From Watersipora subatra (taxonomy: Eukaryota > Bryozoa > Gymnolaemata > Cheilostomatida > Watersiporidae): a stretch of 64,000 nucleotides of DNA. This document shows, piece after piece, positions 44,201 through 55,800 of the stretch. The notes beneath the pieces are model-generated. The model saw nothing but the letters and a program-made list of their open reading frames with translations, was not told where the DNA came from and made no database searches. Within the stretch, counting starts at the first letter, position 1, and each line of letters begins with the position of its first letter. The stretch lies in contig NC_088710.1 of assembly GCF_963576615.1 (NCBI RefSeq), forward strand, positions 806,001 through 870,000, read 5' to 3'. A program made the translations under genes and the position numbers.

Positions 44201-46121
44201 TAGCGGGATACAGTTATTAATATTTTAATGCTGTCGCTTTTAAAGTTTTAAAGAAAAAATCCTCAAGCGTTAGAGTTTGAAAGCGGACTTTTAATGTTTG
44301 AATATTAAAATACTCCATAATAATGGCTGCTATTACATATGATGTTTCTGAAGAATATTCTCATCGTTCATCAAAACGCTTTAGTCTTCGGGTAAGATTG
44401 TAAACCACATTATGGACGAATCTAAAAACAATGGATAGGATTTAGACCTTAATGACTTCGAATCCGAATGTAGTTCTGATGATTGTAACAATCAATCTTC
44501 TCAGGTACGCCATCACTAAAACCACTACAGCAACAACAAAAGAATTATTGTTATTGATGTAACCGAGACATTATTAGTACTATTTTGTAGACAATTTTCT
44601 ACTGATGACTTTCTATTACAGGTTCATGAAGATCAAAGATTGTCCAAGTAGCAGGCAAATAGAGATGGCGTCCAATTAAAGGGTGACGCTGTATTTTTCA
44701 ACCCTTCGTCTATAGTGGCGTTCTATTAGAGGTGGCGTTCAAATAGAAGTTTTATGGTATTTTGCATTGCTAGAAATAAAATATTTGTGTTTTTGTAGTA
44801 TTTAAATAAGTTAAATAAAAAAAAGTCTGCAAGTCTGATACATTAGCCATTTTAATTAGTCATTGTCACACCTTGTTGAACTACCTGCTCTAAAAGCAGC
44901 ATTGATGGAAAAGCTTGCCGCTGAGCCGTGGAAGCTTGGTGAAAACAAGCAATCCACAATCTAATCTACACGACTTGGAGGGAAACAAAAACAGACCAAT
45001 AGCAATCTCACTTACAGTTATGTCAACATAAACCTTTTCTTACAATGATTTCCAAAATAACCTTTTAGAGCTTTCAGGATAACGCCGGCAGATACCATGA
45101 ACTATATTTTGTACGCTTCTTGCCTCTTGATCAAATCATTCTTCAGAATATTTTTATTCAGGATTTTAAACTGAGTTAAAGCTTGGGTCAGCCAAATAAC
45201 AAGTATTTTTATGAAACTGGTGGAGAATTGGATAAAGGAATTGAATAATTGAATACCTGTAATTGAATAAAGGCTCAATTGTAACTGGAGCGCATGGAAA
45301 TCAAAGGTGCATACGTGGCAGTCGCCATATTCTAAAGCTTACCTGCTACAGCAGCAAGCACAAACCACAGTCCCAGCGCAGCCTTTGATAGCAATAGGGT
45401 GCTGGAGGGCCTGCGACGCTTTTTCAACTGTTGCTTCAGAGTGCAATAAGAGATGAGAAAGCCGAGTACCAACAGGAGGGTGAGGAAGATGAGTATCAAA
45501 GCAGCCAGATGCATATCCTGAACCTTACGGTACCAAGCTACAAACAGCAAGTATCGCGGTCGGAAACACAAAGTTTGTCAATTGATAGCAACCGTGAACT
45601 AAGTACAAAATATTAGCTTCCATTTCGCTAAAAAAACATAGATAATAGTTTAAAAATAGGAGAAAAAATAAAAATAACCCGACAAAAACATTAGCGCGAA
45701 AACTAGCAAGGTGAAAAGTTCTTGTGAACCTAGCATACATGAATGCCCATTCGGTCGAAAACAGTTTGATTTGATCAAAATATGTAAAATTTAGGATAAT
45801 CTGAACGGAGGCTAAATGGGACGAATCATTGAACTCACCAGGACTCACATATTCGTCAGGAATCTGGTCAAACACTGCACTAGTCTTTGTTGTATCCTTG
45901 CAGCCGTTTAAGACATCCTCATCTGGTCGCTCGGAGTACAATGATGATAATGGGAATTCCACAAAACAGGCTGTGCTAACACCCACACTAGTAACACTTT
46001 TATCTGATGATGGTCTAGGTTCCAACCAAGCACCAATATATCCCACTACTCCAAATATAAGACCTAAACAGTAAAAAAACACGGATGCACTGAAAACAGC
46101 ACTGCCGAGGAAGGCACCCAT
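38281..46121 (-). CDS. Four-helix membrane protein with long cytoplasmic tail
   Basis: Six exons: 46121-about 45700, 45537-45343, 42944-42727, 39520-39375, 39234-39075, 38604-38281. Exons 2-6 join in consistent phases with GT..AG introns; the exon 1 donor is uncertain (the needed phase 1 fits only a weak site, A/GTTTTC). Helix 1 is in FYCLGLIFGVVGYIGAW. An extracellular loop follows with NDSS and NFTY glycosylation motifs. Helix 2 is ALILIFLTLLLVLGFLIS, helix 3 runs across the exon 2/3 border (WFVLAAVAGALLISGPFIF) and helix 4 is ITIAGGVSLLISFVLSLIVF. The tail of about 210 residues is rich in Ser, Pro and charges. The topology recalls claudin/clarin-like proteins, but no family was recognised. 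Parts of this gene are copied at 414-631, 28569-28892 and 33048-33204. Confidence 0.75.
39530..39705. repeat. 26-bp minisatellite next to exon 4
   Basis: About 6.5 units of TACATACAATAGAGCTACCT plus CCAGAA. It lies about 10 bp upstream (in gene direction) of the exon 4 acceptor at 39521. Confidence 0.93.
39866..41013. mobile_element. Pogo/mariner-like MITE with internal hairpins
   Basis: TIRs start CAGTCAAACATGGATAAC and are flanked by TA (39864-39865 and 41014-41015), the target duplication of Tc1/mariner-type elements; the tip resembles pogo/Tigger ends. No transposase is seen. Inside are several hairpins: 40189-40308 (48-bp arms), 40319-40354, 40597-40629 and 40654-40691. It sits in the intron between exons 3 and 4 of the membrane-protein gene. 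Confidence 0.85.
40189..40308. repeat. Long hairpin
   Basis: Arms 40189-40236 and 40261-40308 pair over 48 bp with about three mismatches around a 24-nt loop. The arms contain AAGGATTTTCGCCACGCACA and its complement. Confidence 0.95.
41339..41467. repeat. AT-rich tandem repeat
   Basis: Degenerate units of about 14-16 bp built from ATTACAAATATAATAT, in an intron of the membrane-protein gene. Confidence 0.9.
41905..42062. repeat. MITE-like fold-back fragment
   Basis: Begins TAAGGTCTGGCTACACACAT, a common end of short DNA transposons, and contains inverted TATTTGTTGCCAC / GTGGCAACAAATA arms (about 42004 and 42048). The far end was not identified. Confidence 0.45.
42945..43705. repeat. 32-bp minisatellite at the exon 3 acceptor, about 24 copies
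   Basis: Same unit as at 632-1141. On the minus strand the last unit provides the acceptor of exon 3 (CACTTACAG/GTGCTCTTCTGATAT), and the first about 15 bases of the exon belong to the repeat. The array therefore consists of repeated intron-exon junctions. Confidence 0.95.
43926..44752. repeat. Pair of 68-bp direct repeats
   Basis: GCTGTATTTTTCAACCCTTC plus the following block ending TTCGAATAAAAAGT (43930-43998) recurs at 44686-44750 with a few changes. They may mark the ends of a transposon whose remaining inverted structure is not clear. They lie in the intron between exons 2 and 3. Confidence 0.6.
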
Positions 46122-48508
46122 GTTTCGTAGCGACTTCGAATCTGCGTTAAACTAGACCATAATCTTCCCAAGTTTCATTTAAGGAAGGAAGACCGTGCTA
46201 AGTTTGGCGTGACCTATAAAGAAACTATTTTGAAAAATACGTCTCTGCGCTTGCGTAACTTATAATCTACATTCACTTCGTACACAAGTTTTGCTTAAGA
46301 TTGTAACAATGCAATACTTGGTTCATGTATTAACTGCATTGCATCAATTTGTGTATTAAATGTAATAAAATAAATTAAATTATTATTAAAAAATTAAACA
46401 AAATTATTTTGCAAATTAACAACAAACGATAATAGTTTGTATCAGGGGAAGATAATATCTGATCAAAGCATTAATCCCACTGATAAAAGCATCACTGGTA
46501 AACCTGCTGAATCATAAAAACCTCACTGATAAAAGCATTAAAAGCTGATATCAGGAAGATAATCTCCAAAAATGTTGAAGTTGTTAATATTGACTATAAA
46601 GAACTCAGTAAAACAAACATTAACATCTTACAAAATCAGAATGGCTGAGAAGATGGAAGACGCAACTAATTAATGGGAATTGCTCACTAGGCCTAATTGC
46701 AACTCTCCCAGTAGATCATTTATTCAATAACCCAATAACCTCTAGAGACAGAAAGGAAAGCACTCGCTGCACTGTGCGATCTGCTAACTGATTATAGCAT
46801 ACTGCAACTATTCCAATATACCATTGGAGCAACCTATACACCTACATATACTCATGAAATAATATATACATATATGTGTGTGTAAATATAAATGTATTTT
46901 ATGAATCAAAAGCAATATCAGACCTGCAAATAGAGACAATTTATTTTTGGTTTCTTGTTTATTGTTTAAAATAAAGAATTAACTAACTAAGATAATATCT
47001 TATATAGTGTTTGTGTTTGCCGACCCATTTCAAACAGCATGTCTTAACTGGTTAGTGGTTACCTCATGGAAAAGGTATTAACAAGCCCAACATATGGCCA
47101 AGCTTTTTTTTACATTTAAACATAGCATTGTTCAGAAAAAGTTAAATATCTATAAGAACGTGCCTCTGGCTTTGTTAACTCATAGCATAATGGCTGGCCA
47201 AAGGCTGTAAGATAAATCTGCACCAAGTAAAGTTTCACCATTAACTCTGTACTTGGTTAGTGAGGGTTTACTTGGTCAGTTTTGGTTTACCAAAAGTTTT
47301 TAGCTTTTAAAATTGCTCCATTTGTTTGGAGTTTATGTCCACTCTGCTTCCTTGCGTAACAGCCGACCAAAATGATTAGTACTGCCAAACTAAGAGCGAA
47401 GAACTTGGCAAAATAATGGATAACATCAAAAAATTGTTGAAGGTTTCCCTGTTTGAAGGTGCAGGAAACTCCAAAGCATCTTTAGTCTATTTAAGATCAG
47501 CTCTAATTCCTATGCTGCCAATGACATGACCTAAAAAGTGCTCTTGGACACACCGCATCAACATTTTCTCAAGGACATTCCTAAGTGGTCAATGTGTACG
47601 ATTAGTACTATCAACCAATATCATCCATGTGGCACATCACTGCCTTCCAACCAACTGGAAATCTCAAGTGCACCAATTATTCCAAATCAGATTCATAATT
47701 CCAAACTTTTAACAATAAAATCTGTAATTGCATTTGACCATAATCACAGTTGGAAATTAACAGGGTAAACATTTTACAGATACAGTATTTTATGTATTGT
47801 CAATACATACATGTACATACATATACAAGGTTTACTTTTGGTCATTGCAATGCATGAAAAGCCATTCCGTAAGCTCTTTGATTATTTTTGTCTCACTGAG
47901 CTTTTCCTACGGTTTAACTGATCTACTCTCAACTGTTCGACAGGAGAGCCAATTGCTCTGTCCTGTCAAACAGTTGACAGTAGAAAGCGGTTATTCTCCT
48001 GTCGAGGAACCGTTCTTGGGTTACAAATGGAGTAGCATGTTGATCAACCTTGATTCAAATTTGGGCGTTGAAGGACTCAAAACCTTTTTATATCTCTGGA
48101 AAGGCCAATACTTAATCTGAAGTGGGACTAGTGGTAACACCATCTATAATTGACCTGATTACCTAGTCAGCAGAGGGACTAGATTTGCAACAAAGTATAT
48201 TGTTTCTGTTTTATCAGTTGACAACATTGTCTTTGTCTGACCAGCCACATGCAATTTGTGGTTTCTTGCACTTTCAAAACCTTGTTTGTAGTGTTCAATA
48301 AAGCAACCTTTTTATATGTTGGAGTTATCTTCTTGTTATAGCCGTGTAACCTTGTTTGATACCTACAATGATACCTACATGTATATCTCAGACAAAAAAG
48401 CATTTTTCCTGGTTTTGGCCTTCGAGTGAGACTCAAATAAACTAAACACTAAGATTTCTATATACATGTATATATAGAGCAGAGATGTACACACATATAG
48501 TATATACA

Positions 48509-48553
<45 letters not shown>

Positions 48554-49874
48554 CACCAAGTATTCAGTTCTAGTCTATCTGACATTCATGTGTCCAGTTA
48601 TCCGTTGAGAAAAATCCACTTTGCACTGGATTTGAACTCAGAACCTCCAGGTTTTCAGACAGGCAAGTCTATAAACGAAGTCCAGCGACTACATACATTG
48701 CTTTACAATGGAATAATTGTAGTCATACTTATTACAACTGCCAATCTTTACTGTCAATTGGTTAAAATAGCAGCTTCACGCTTCAGCTAACACGCTTGAA
48801 GATAGTGATTGCAAAGAGAGAGCATGATGCTGGCTCTAAGTTTTAATAACGGCTCTTATTATAGTAAAGAGTTAGACTAGCTTAAGTTACTCAAACTCAT
48901 TGGGGAAACGAACTTAGTCAATTAAAAATAACATTCACCTAGTTTATATGTGTGTGCAGTTCGTATCTCTGTATATATATCTACACAGTTAATATTACTT
49001 AGCTAACTAGTTTGTGAATATAAATGAAGTTTCTGCCAATTAGAATACTTATCGTTACCAGTTTGACCAATGAACACACACGTATCTGTAGTGAGAGCCT
49101 ATAGATACCTTTAGCAATGCTCACATGTGGTTTATGTTAAGCAATAAATGCTGGAGCCAATACTTTAGAATATTAAGACGATTTTTTAAAAACAGTTTGA
49201 AATAACTATCTAGTACTTGTAGGACCAATATTTTTCTCTCAACATTCAGGAAGAGAATATTTCATGTCTACACAATAATTCGGAAACGCACAAAAACGGC
49301 CTCAAGCCTTCAGCGGGTCCAATAAGTTATGAAGGAAAGACTGGTCCTCAGACGGTTACTCGATTGTTTTATTTGTGCAAAAAGTATGGATCTAATGCTA
49401 GAGAAATTGTCTTCTCCTGCACCATCACCCAAACATTTGAAATTAGAAATCTTCCGGTAAAAGAAAGCACAGATTTATTGAATGAGTGAAAAGACAACTC
49501 CGGGCAAACTGTCACTAATTAACGTAGAATAAAATCTAAAACCTTATTTGCAAAAGAGCGCTATAAACATATCATGAGATGGCCAGGCCGACTAACCCAA
49601 TAAACAAATTAAATTATAACATGACAAATAGAGAGAAAAAACTCAAAGTCAACTCAGTGTTTGTCTCCTTAACCTTGGAGCTCCTTCTACGTTCCCTCAT
49701 TCTATAGTAATTAGAGTCGAGATTGACTTTATATATCTCTTCTTGCTGCCCGTGTTCAGTCTTACAGCAAAAGTTGAACTGTGTGAGGTTTGCCCTCGTT
49801 TCCAACACTGACACAAGCAAGAAGATTCAATGTAATGCAAAATTTGTTAGCTCAGTCGAAGAGTTGTTTTCTCT
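46122..49874. other. Intergenic between membrane gene and ARIH1
   Basis: Should include the membrane-gene promoter (just above 46121) and the ARIH1 3' untranslated region (below 49875). A hairpin (47930-47949 with 47955-47976, CAACTGTTCGACAGGAGAGC) and a TA microsatellite (about 48515-48550) are present. The short open frames here lack recognisable motifs. Confidence 0.5.
48511..48551. repeat. TA microsatellite
   Basis: About twenty TA repeats. Confidence 0.97.
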
Positions 49875-52800
49875 TCACAAACCAGATTGGTATTCCCATA
49901 GTTCTTTTTCATATCCTTCATGAACATGCCCTAGCAATACCGTGCGTCTGCTTTCACAGTACCTAAAATATCCACATGGTATTGGATAATTTGAGCCAGT
50001 CTATCCACGTTAGTTAGCATCGCGTGTCAAAGGGTGATATGAGACACAGAGATGAGACAGATTCAACTGCTGACATCAAATTTAACATATAAAATCAAAA
50101 AACAAAAAGGGAGTGCTCAATGAGTGCAAATGCTGGGCAGATTTTAGAGTAGGTCAAGGTCAAATATAAGCCTCAGCTGATCGGAGAAAGATCTATCTAG
50201 TTGTCTATCCTAAAACAAAGAGCTTAGCATTTTAGAGTTCTTAAAGAATAGAGAAAGCATAATATTATTATGCTTTATTAGTTATCTTGAGGTGTTGACT
50301 GATGTTCTAAAAAAAGAATCAAGGAGATTGACCAACTAGAAGCTTAGATATAGCCAGCCAAACACAGGTCTACCTAATAAAGAATCAGAGGAAAACCCTT
50401 CGAAAATCCCGAAAACTGTGACGTATAAAATCGACTTAATGTTCATGTGCCGGAGTTGTGCACCCTTACCGCCGTTACGTATAATGATTGTTTTGGCTAC
50501 GAGATGTGAAAAGCTACTCGCGATAATAAATAATTTACAGACTAGCTCTGGTTTCTCAGGAAAATCAAGCAAACATTATGTGGTAAAGGCATTTGCCCAC
50601 AACCCCTCGACGTGATTTGTCAAAACAGAAGAGCATATTTTGACTATTGTGCTTCAAATTTTAACTCGATCTCCACGGATATGCTCCGAAGATCCTTTGT
50701 TCAACGAACGGCGCGTGTATAGTCTATATGCGACATCCGCGATTGCAAGTCGTTTCGAATAAGAAATGAGAATGTGAATTTTTGTTCATTCATCATTTTT
50801 CTATTGTGTATCTACCGCAGCATTTAGTTGATTTTCATGATTATCGTCACTATTAACATACTGTAAGTTCACTACAGCCATAATCTTAAAAAGAATAACT
50901 TGACCGTGCTGTTCTTGCTGTAAAAAAAGAAAACGATAACTTTTGATTTGATTTTTCTATTGATCTATTATTTTATCTATGATTATTTTTTATGATTAAT
51001 ATTATAATCATAATGCATATTATACAAAATAATAATATAACTGCATATAGAATAAATGATGTAACTAATATAATTTGTAGAAATTGATAGCAGAATGTTG
51101 CGAAATAATAGATGCGTGTAATTATTTTATTCTAAAACTAATCTACACGTCAGAGGGACTGGTTCGGAATTCTGAGAGCAATGATTGTTAGGCCCAATTT
51201 GATTGTTCTATACTTCCAAGGATTAAACCAATTAAAACGCCGTGATTGTTATAAGAGAGCGCATTAGTTGGCTTAATTGACCAATGGCACACGAGTCGAT
51301 TTCATACGTCATATAATGATGACTACCAAAAAACTTATGTTTTTTGGTAGACCTGTGTTTGGCTGGCTATATCTCAGCTTCTGGTTGGTCAATCTCCTTG
51401 ATTCTTTTTTTAGAACATCAGTCAACACCTCAAGATAAATAATAAAGCATAAAAATATTATGCTTTCTCTATTCTTTAAAGAATAGAGAAAGCATAATAT
51501 TATTATGCTTTATTAGTTATCTTGAGGTGTTGACTGATGTTCTGAAAAAAGAATCAAGGAGATTGACCCACTAGAAACTGAGATATAGCCAGCCAAACAC
51601 AGGTCTACCTAATAAAGAATCAGAGGAAAACCCTTCGAAAATCCCGAAAACTGTGACGTATAAAATCGACTTAATGTTCATGTGCCGGAGTTGTGCACCC
51701 TTACCGCCGTTACGTATGATTGTTTTGGCTACGAGATGTGAAAAGCTACTCGCGATAGTAAATAATTTACAGACTAGCTCTGGTTTCTCAGGAAAATCAA
51801 GCAAACATTGTGTGGTAAAGGCATTTGCCCACAACCCCTCGCCGTGATTTGTCAAAACAGAAGAGCATATTTTGACTATTGTGCTTCAAATTTTAACTCG
51901 ATCTCCACGGATATGCTCCGAAGATCCTCTGTTCAACGAACGGCGCGTGTATAGTCTATATGCGACATCCGCGATTGCAAGTCGTTTAGAATAAAAAATG
52001 AGGATGTGAATTTTTGTTCATTCATCATTTTTCTATTGTGTATCTACTGCAGCATTTAGTTGATTTTCATGATTATCGTCACTATTAACAGACTGTAAGT
52101 TCACTACAGCCATAATCTTAAAAAGAATAACTTGACCGTGCTGTTCTTGCTGTAAAAAAAGAAAACGATAACTTTTGATTTGATTTTTCTATTGATCTAT
52201 TATCTTATCTATGATTATTTTTTATGATTAATATTACAATCATAATGCATATTATACAAAATAATAATATAACTGCGTATAGAATAAATGATGTAACTAA
52301 TATAATTTGTAGAAAGTGATAGCAGAATGTTGCGAACTAATAGATGCGTGTAATTATTTTATTCTAAAACTAATCTACACGTCAGAGGGACTGGTTCTGA
52401 ATTCTTAGAGCAATGATTGTTAGGCCCAATTTGATTGTTCTATACTTCCAGGGATTAAACCAATTAAAACGCCGTGATTGTTATAGGAGAGCGCATTAGT
52501 TGGCTTAATTGACCAATGGCACACAAGTCGATTTCATACGTCATATATTGATGACTACCAAAAAACTTATGTTTTTTTGGTAGACCTGTGTTTGGCTGGC
52601 TATATCTCAGCTTCTGGTTGGTCAATCTCCTTGATTCTTTTTTAGAACATCAGTCAACACCTCAAGATAAATAATAAAGCATAAAAATATTATGCTTTCT
52701 CTATTCTTTAAGTTCAAAGAAATGTGATGATACTGTACTTGGCAGAGAGAGGAGAGAGAGAGGAGAGAGAGGAAAGAGAGAGGAAAGAGAGAGGAGAGAG

Positions 52801-55800
52801 AGAGGAGAGAGAGAGAATAGTCAATGAATCAGAATAAAGCAAGCTGAACAAATAATAACAAATAATAATAACAATATATATATATAACAAATAATAACAT
52901 GCACAAAAACTGAGCAGATCAAATGGAGGGTTTTATTTGGTTTTGGGTGGTTTTAAAAAGCCTTCAAGTACCGTAACGTATCCGGAATTTTGTGTTCTGC
53001 CCTTTTATTTACTGAGTTTACAGTTTTAAAATGAATTATAATTAATAATCAAAAAAAAGGTAAAACTTGGTGCAAATGTTTCTCTTATATCTTTCCGCTC
53101 CCGATTACATGAACAATGATACTGTGCTTGTTTAATGCTTGAAATAAGATGGTTTTTCAACACTTAAAGTTGTGTGTGTAAAAACGAAGCAAAAAAAGGA
53201 AAAATATAACAAACCAAATCAATTATAGACAATTATAGACACATGCAATGCGATAAATCTCGTTTCTTAACTCTTTATACTTCCAACAGCAAACAGCTGT
53301 GCAGACTTCTGAAGCAGTGCAAAACTCAGAGAGACAAGACCGATGTACATAGACCGGGCATTATTAAATGTTTGACGCAACAAAAAGGCGAGTGCTAACC
53401 TGAACTTATCCTGGACCTTCTGTTTAATGTCAACAAGCATGTCAGAAGTTATGTCCCTCTCGAGGTACTCTGAGAGCTGTTCCGTTGCCTGCTCCAAGTC
53501 CCTCTGATTATCCTGTAACATGGTCGGCAGCGTATCTTATGTCATCACAAGAATAGAGTGCATAGCGAACTGATGGAACATATTTGAGGTCAATCAAACA
53601 AAAGAATTGTAAAACGGAGTCAGCTCTGACAATGTCAGTTGGACTCACCAACCTCAAATATAATGGACTGATTGTTTTTCTTGAGATAGAAGGCAAAGAC
53701 ATAAGTAAACATGAGAGTCTGTCTGCACAGGCAGAGAATGTCTACAGCTTTCTTGAGGAACTGAACTTCTATCCACGACATATTATGTCGCTGCATCTCC
53801 TCCATCTTTTCCTTCACTTTCGCGTATAGCTGTAACATTACGAGTTTTTATGACACTCAGTTGCAATGAATGAGCCTTTACAATGTCTGACAGCGGCATA
53901 AGGTCCATGCATATCATTTAACTGCTACAAACCTTGTTCTCAAACTTGAGGCTTTGCATATGGTTCATGTAGCGGTTGCAGTAATGAAGGTAACGCTGTA
54001 GAGCGGCACGGGAAACTTCTTGCGCAGTGCGCGCTTTCACGGCGGCATCTTCATCAAACCTATTACAGTTGTACCTGCAATGGACACACATGGTCTACAG
54101 ACATACAGTGAACCAACTCAGCAAGAAGGCAGCAGAGAAGGTATGTGAGAAGACCGGAGTTTGCTCCAACCATTACCCATAGACGAGCCATCTTCAAATA
54201 TCCTCATCCATGAGACTAGAAGGATTTTGCAATAAACAAGTTCAAACCGAAGGCAGTCATAACGGCGAGCAATAATTTTAATTCTAAAGGAGACAATTTT
54301 TATAATTTTCAGGCTGGGAATCACTGCCTAATTGACCAAAAGGCAGCAGTATAAAAGAGCCTGCATCTAGCAATAACTATAAGTTCTCTAGCTGAAGAAA
54401 TGAAGAGAATAGACAGCGTGTCATCACGATTCAAACCTTTACATTGACTTGATAACAGCTTATTTTAATTCTAATTTCATCTCATTTGCGATTTGAAATA
54501 ATTTGGGTGAATTAAAAACCGTTAAAAGGAAACACACAAAAACAAGAAACATTGCAAACTGAATAACAGTAGAAAAGGAGGAAAATAAGAATAAAACATA
54601 AACAAGAAAAAATATAGAGTAAGTAAATTTAAACTGTAAGTCAGTGTAAGTGAGGGTAAGAATACAGTGGATGGCGCTACAACGTAAGTAATCCGTTTTA
54701 GGAAAGTTTCCATTAATTATAGGCAATATAAAATAAATATTTGTTTATTTATAGGGATTTTATGTTATAGAGTAACGTGTATACAGTAAAACACATGTAT
54801 ATTGCATAATTCATTCTAAGATTTTCCCAAACTCACCCTTTGGTCCTTCAAAAAAGAAAAAAACTAGGCAGCTTTATAATTTAATGACTAGTATTATTGA
54901 TTTATATTGACAACTTTTCTCCTTTGTCTTATCACATTCATTCGGTTTATGGGCCATGACTACGATAGTTTTACAATAAGTTAAGGAGAGCGCACAACTT
55001 CAACATCATTCACATCAATCTTTTCATTTTTTTCTATAAATCAAGGTCCATTCTGCCAAGAAAAATAAAAAATATTTTGTATAAAAAAAAGTTTTGCTAT
55101 ACATATTAAGAGTGATGTCTGTCTGTTCATTGCCAGGGTTCAAGGTTGCGATACAAGATAGCTTTCGACAAAAATACAACTTGTGACATTCGGGTTGCTA
55201 TACGACACTCTAACACCTGCACCAATCGACCGCCTTAAGTATGTTTGAAGAATTGCGCAACCACTTGTTTTTTGTGTTTCATCGACACGCCTGACGATCC
55301 TCTCGCAGCGAACTCAACTGCCAGGGCCACCCAGGGTACTCGTATATATAATAGAGATAATCCTATATGTTGTTTTTCTTTAAATTGCGGCAAAAAATTG
55401 ATATTTTTAAAGCTAACTACGTTATTCTCATCATGCAAATCGAATTATGAGAATTTGAACTTGCACTGACTTGACACTTTCTGCTATATGAAAATTGTTA
55501 CGTATTACGGAGCAAAAACTTTTACCTTATTTGGAATTTGCATTATCGGAGCATCTAGTGTATTTCTATCACCCACTCTACCAAGAAATCTGTACATTAC
55601 TGAGTCTAACGTATGTTTCCTGACTCCAAGATAAATTAACAATTTGATAATCAAGTGTTTACATATCACTTTAGTGTTTTTGTTAAGACTAAAATGCATT
55701 TGTTTTAATCCAAATATGAAATTACTAGACAATTTATCATTTGTGTTTAGCTATGCGACAAGTTAACAAAGTATAGTGAATTCTAGAGAATTATTTGTTC

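Noticed and set aside
45525..45700. Extra membrane helix (NVFVGLFLFFLLFLNYYLCF) in exon 1 of the membrane-protein gene
   Set aside because: This T-rich stretch is best read as intron: the frame does not join exon 2 and an acceptor (TGTTTGTAG) precedes the exon 2 frame.
53267..53399. ARIH1 C-terminus continuing past 53400 ([13 protein letters not shown]...)
   Set aside because: This is intron read-through; a proper donor follows TTCAG and the conserved C-terminal exon is at 49962-49875.
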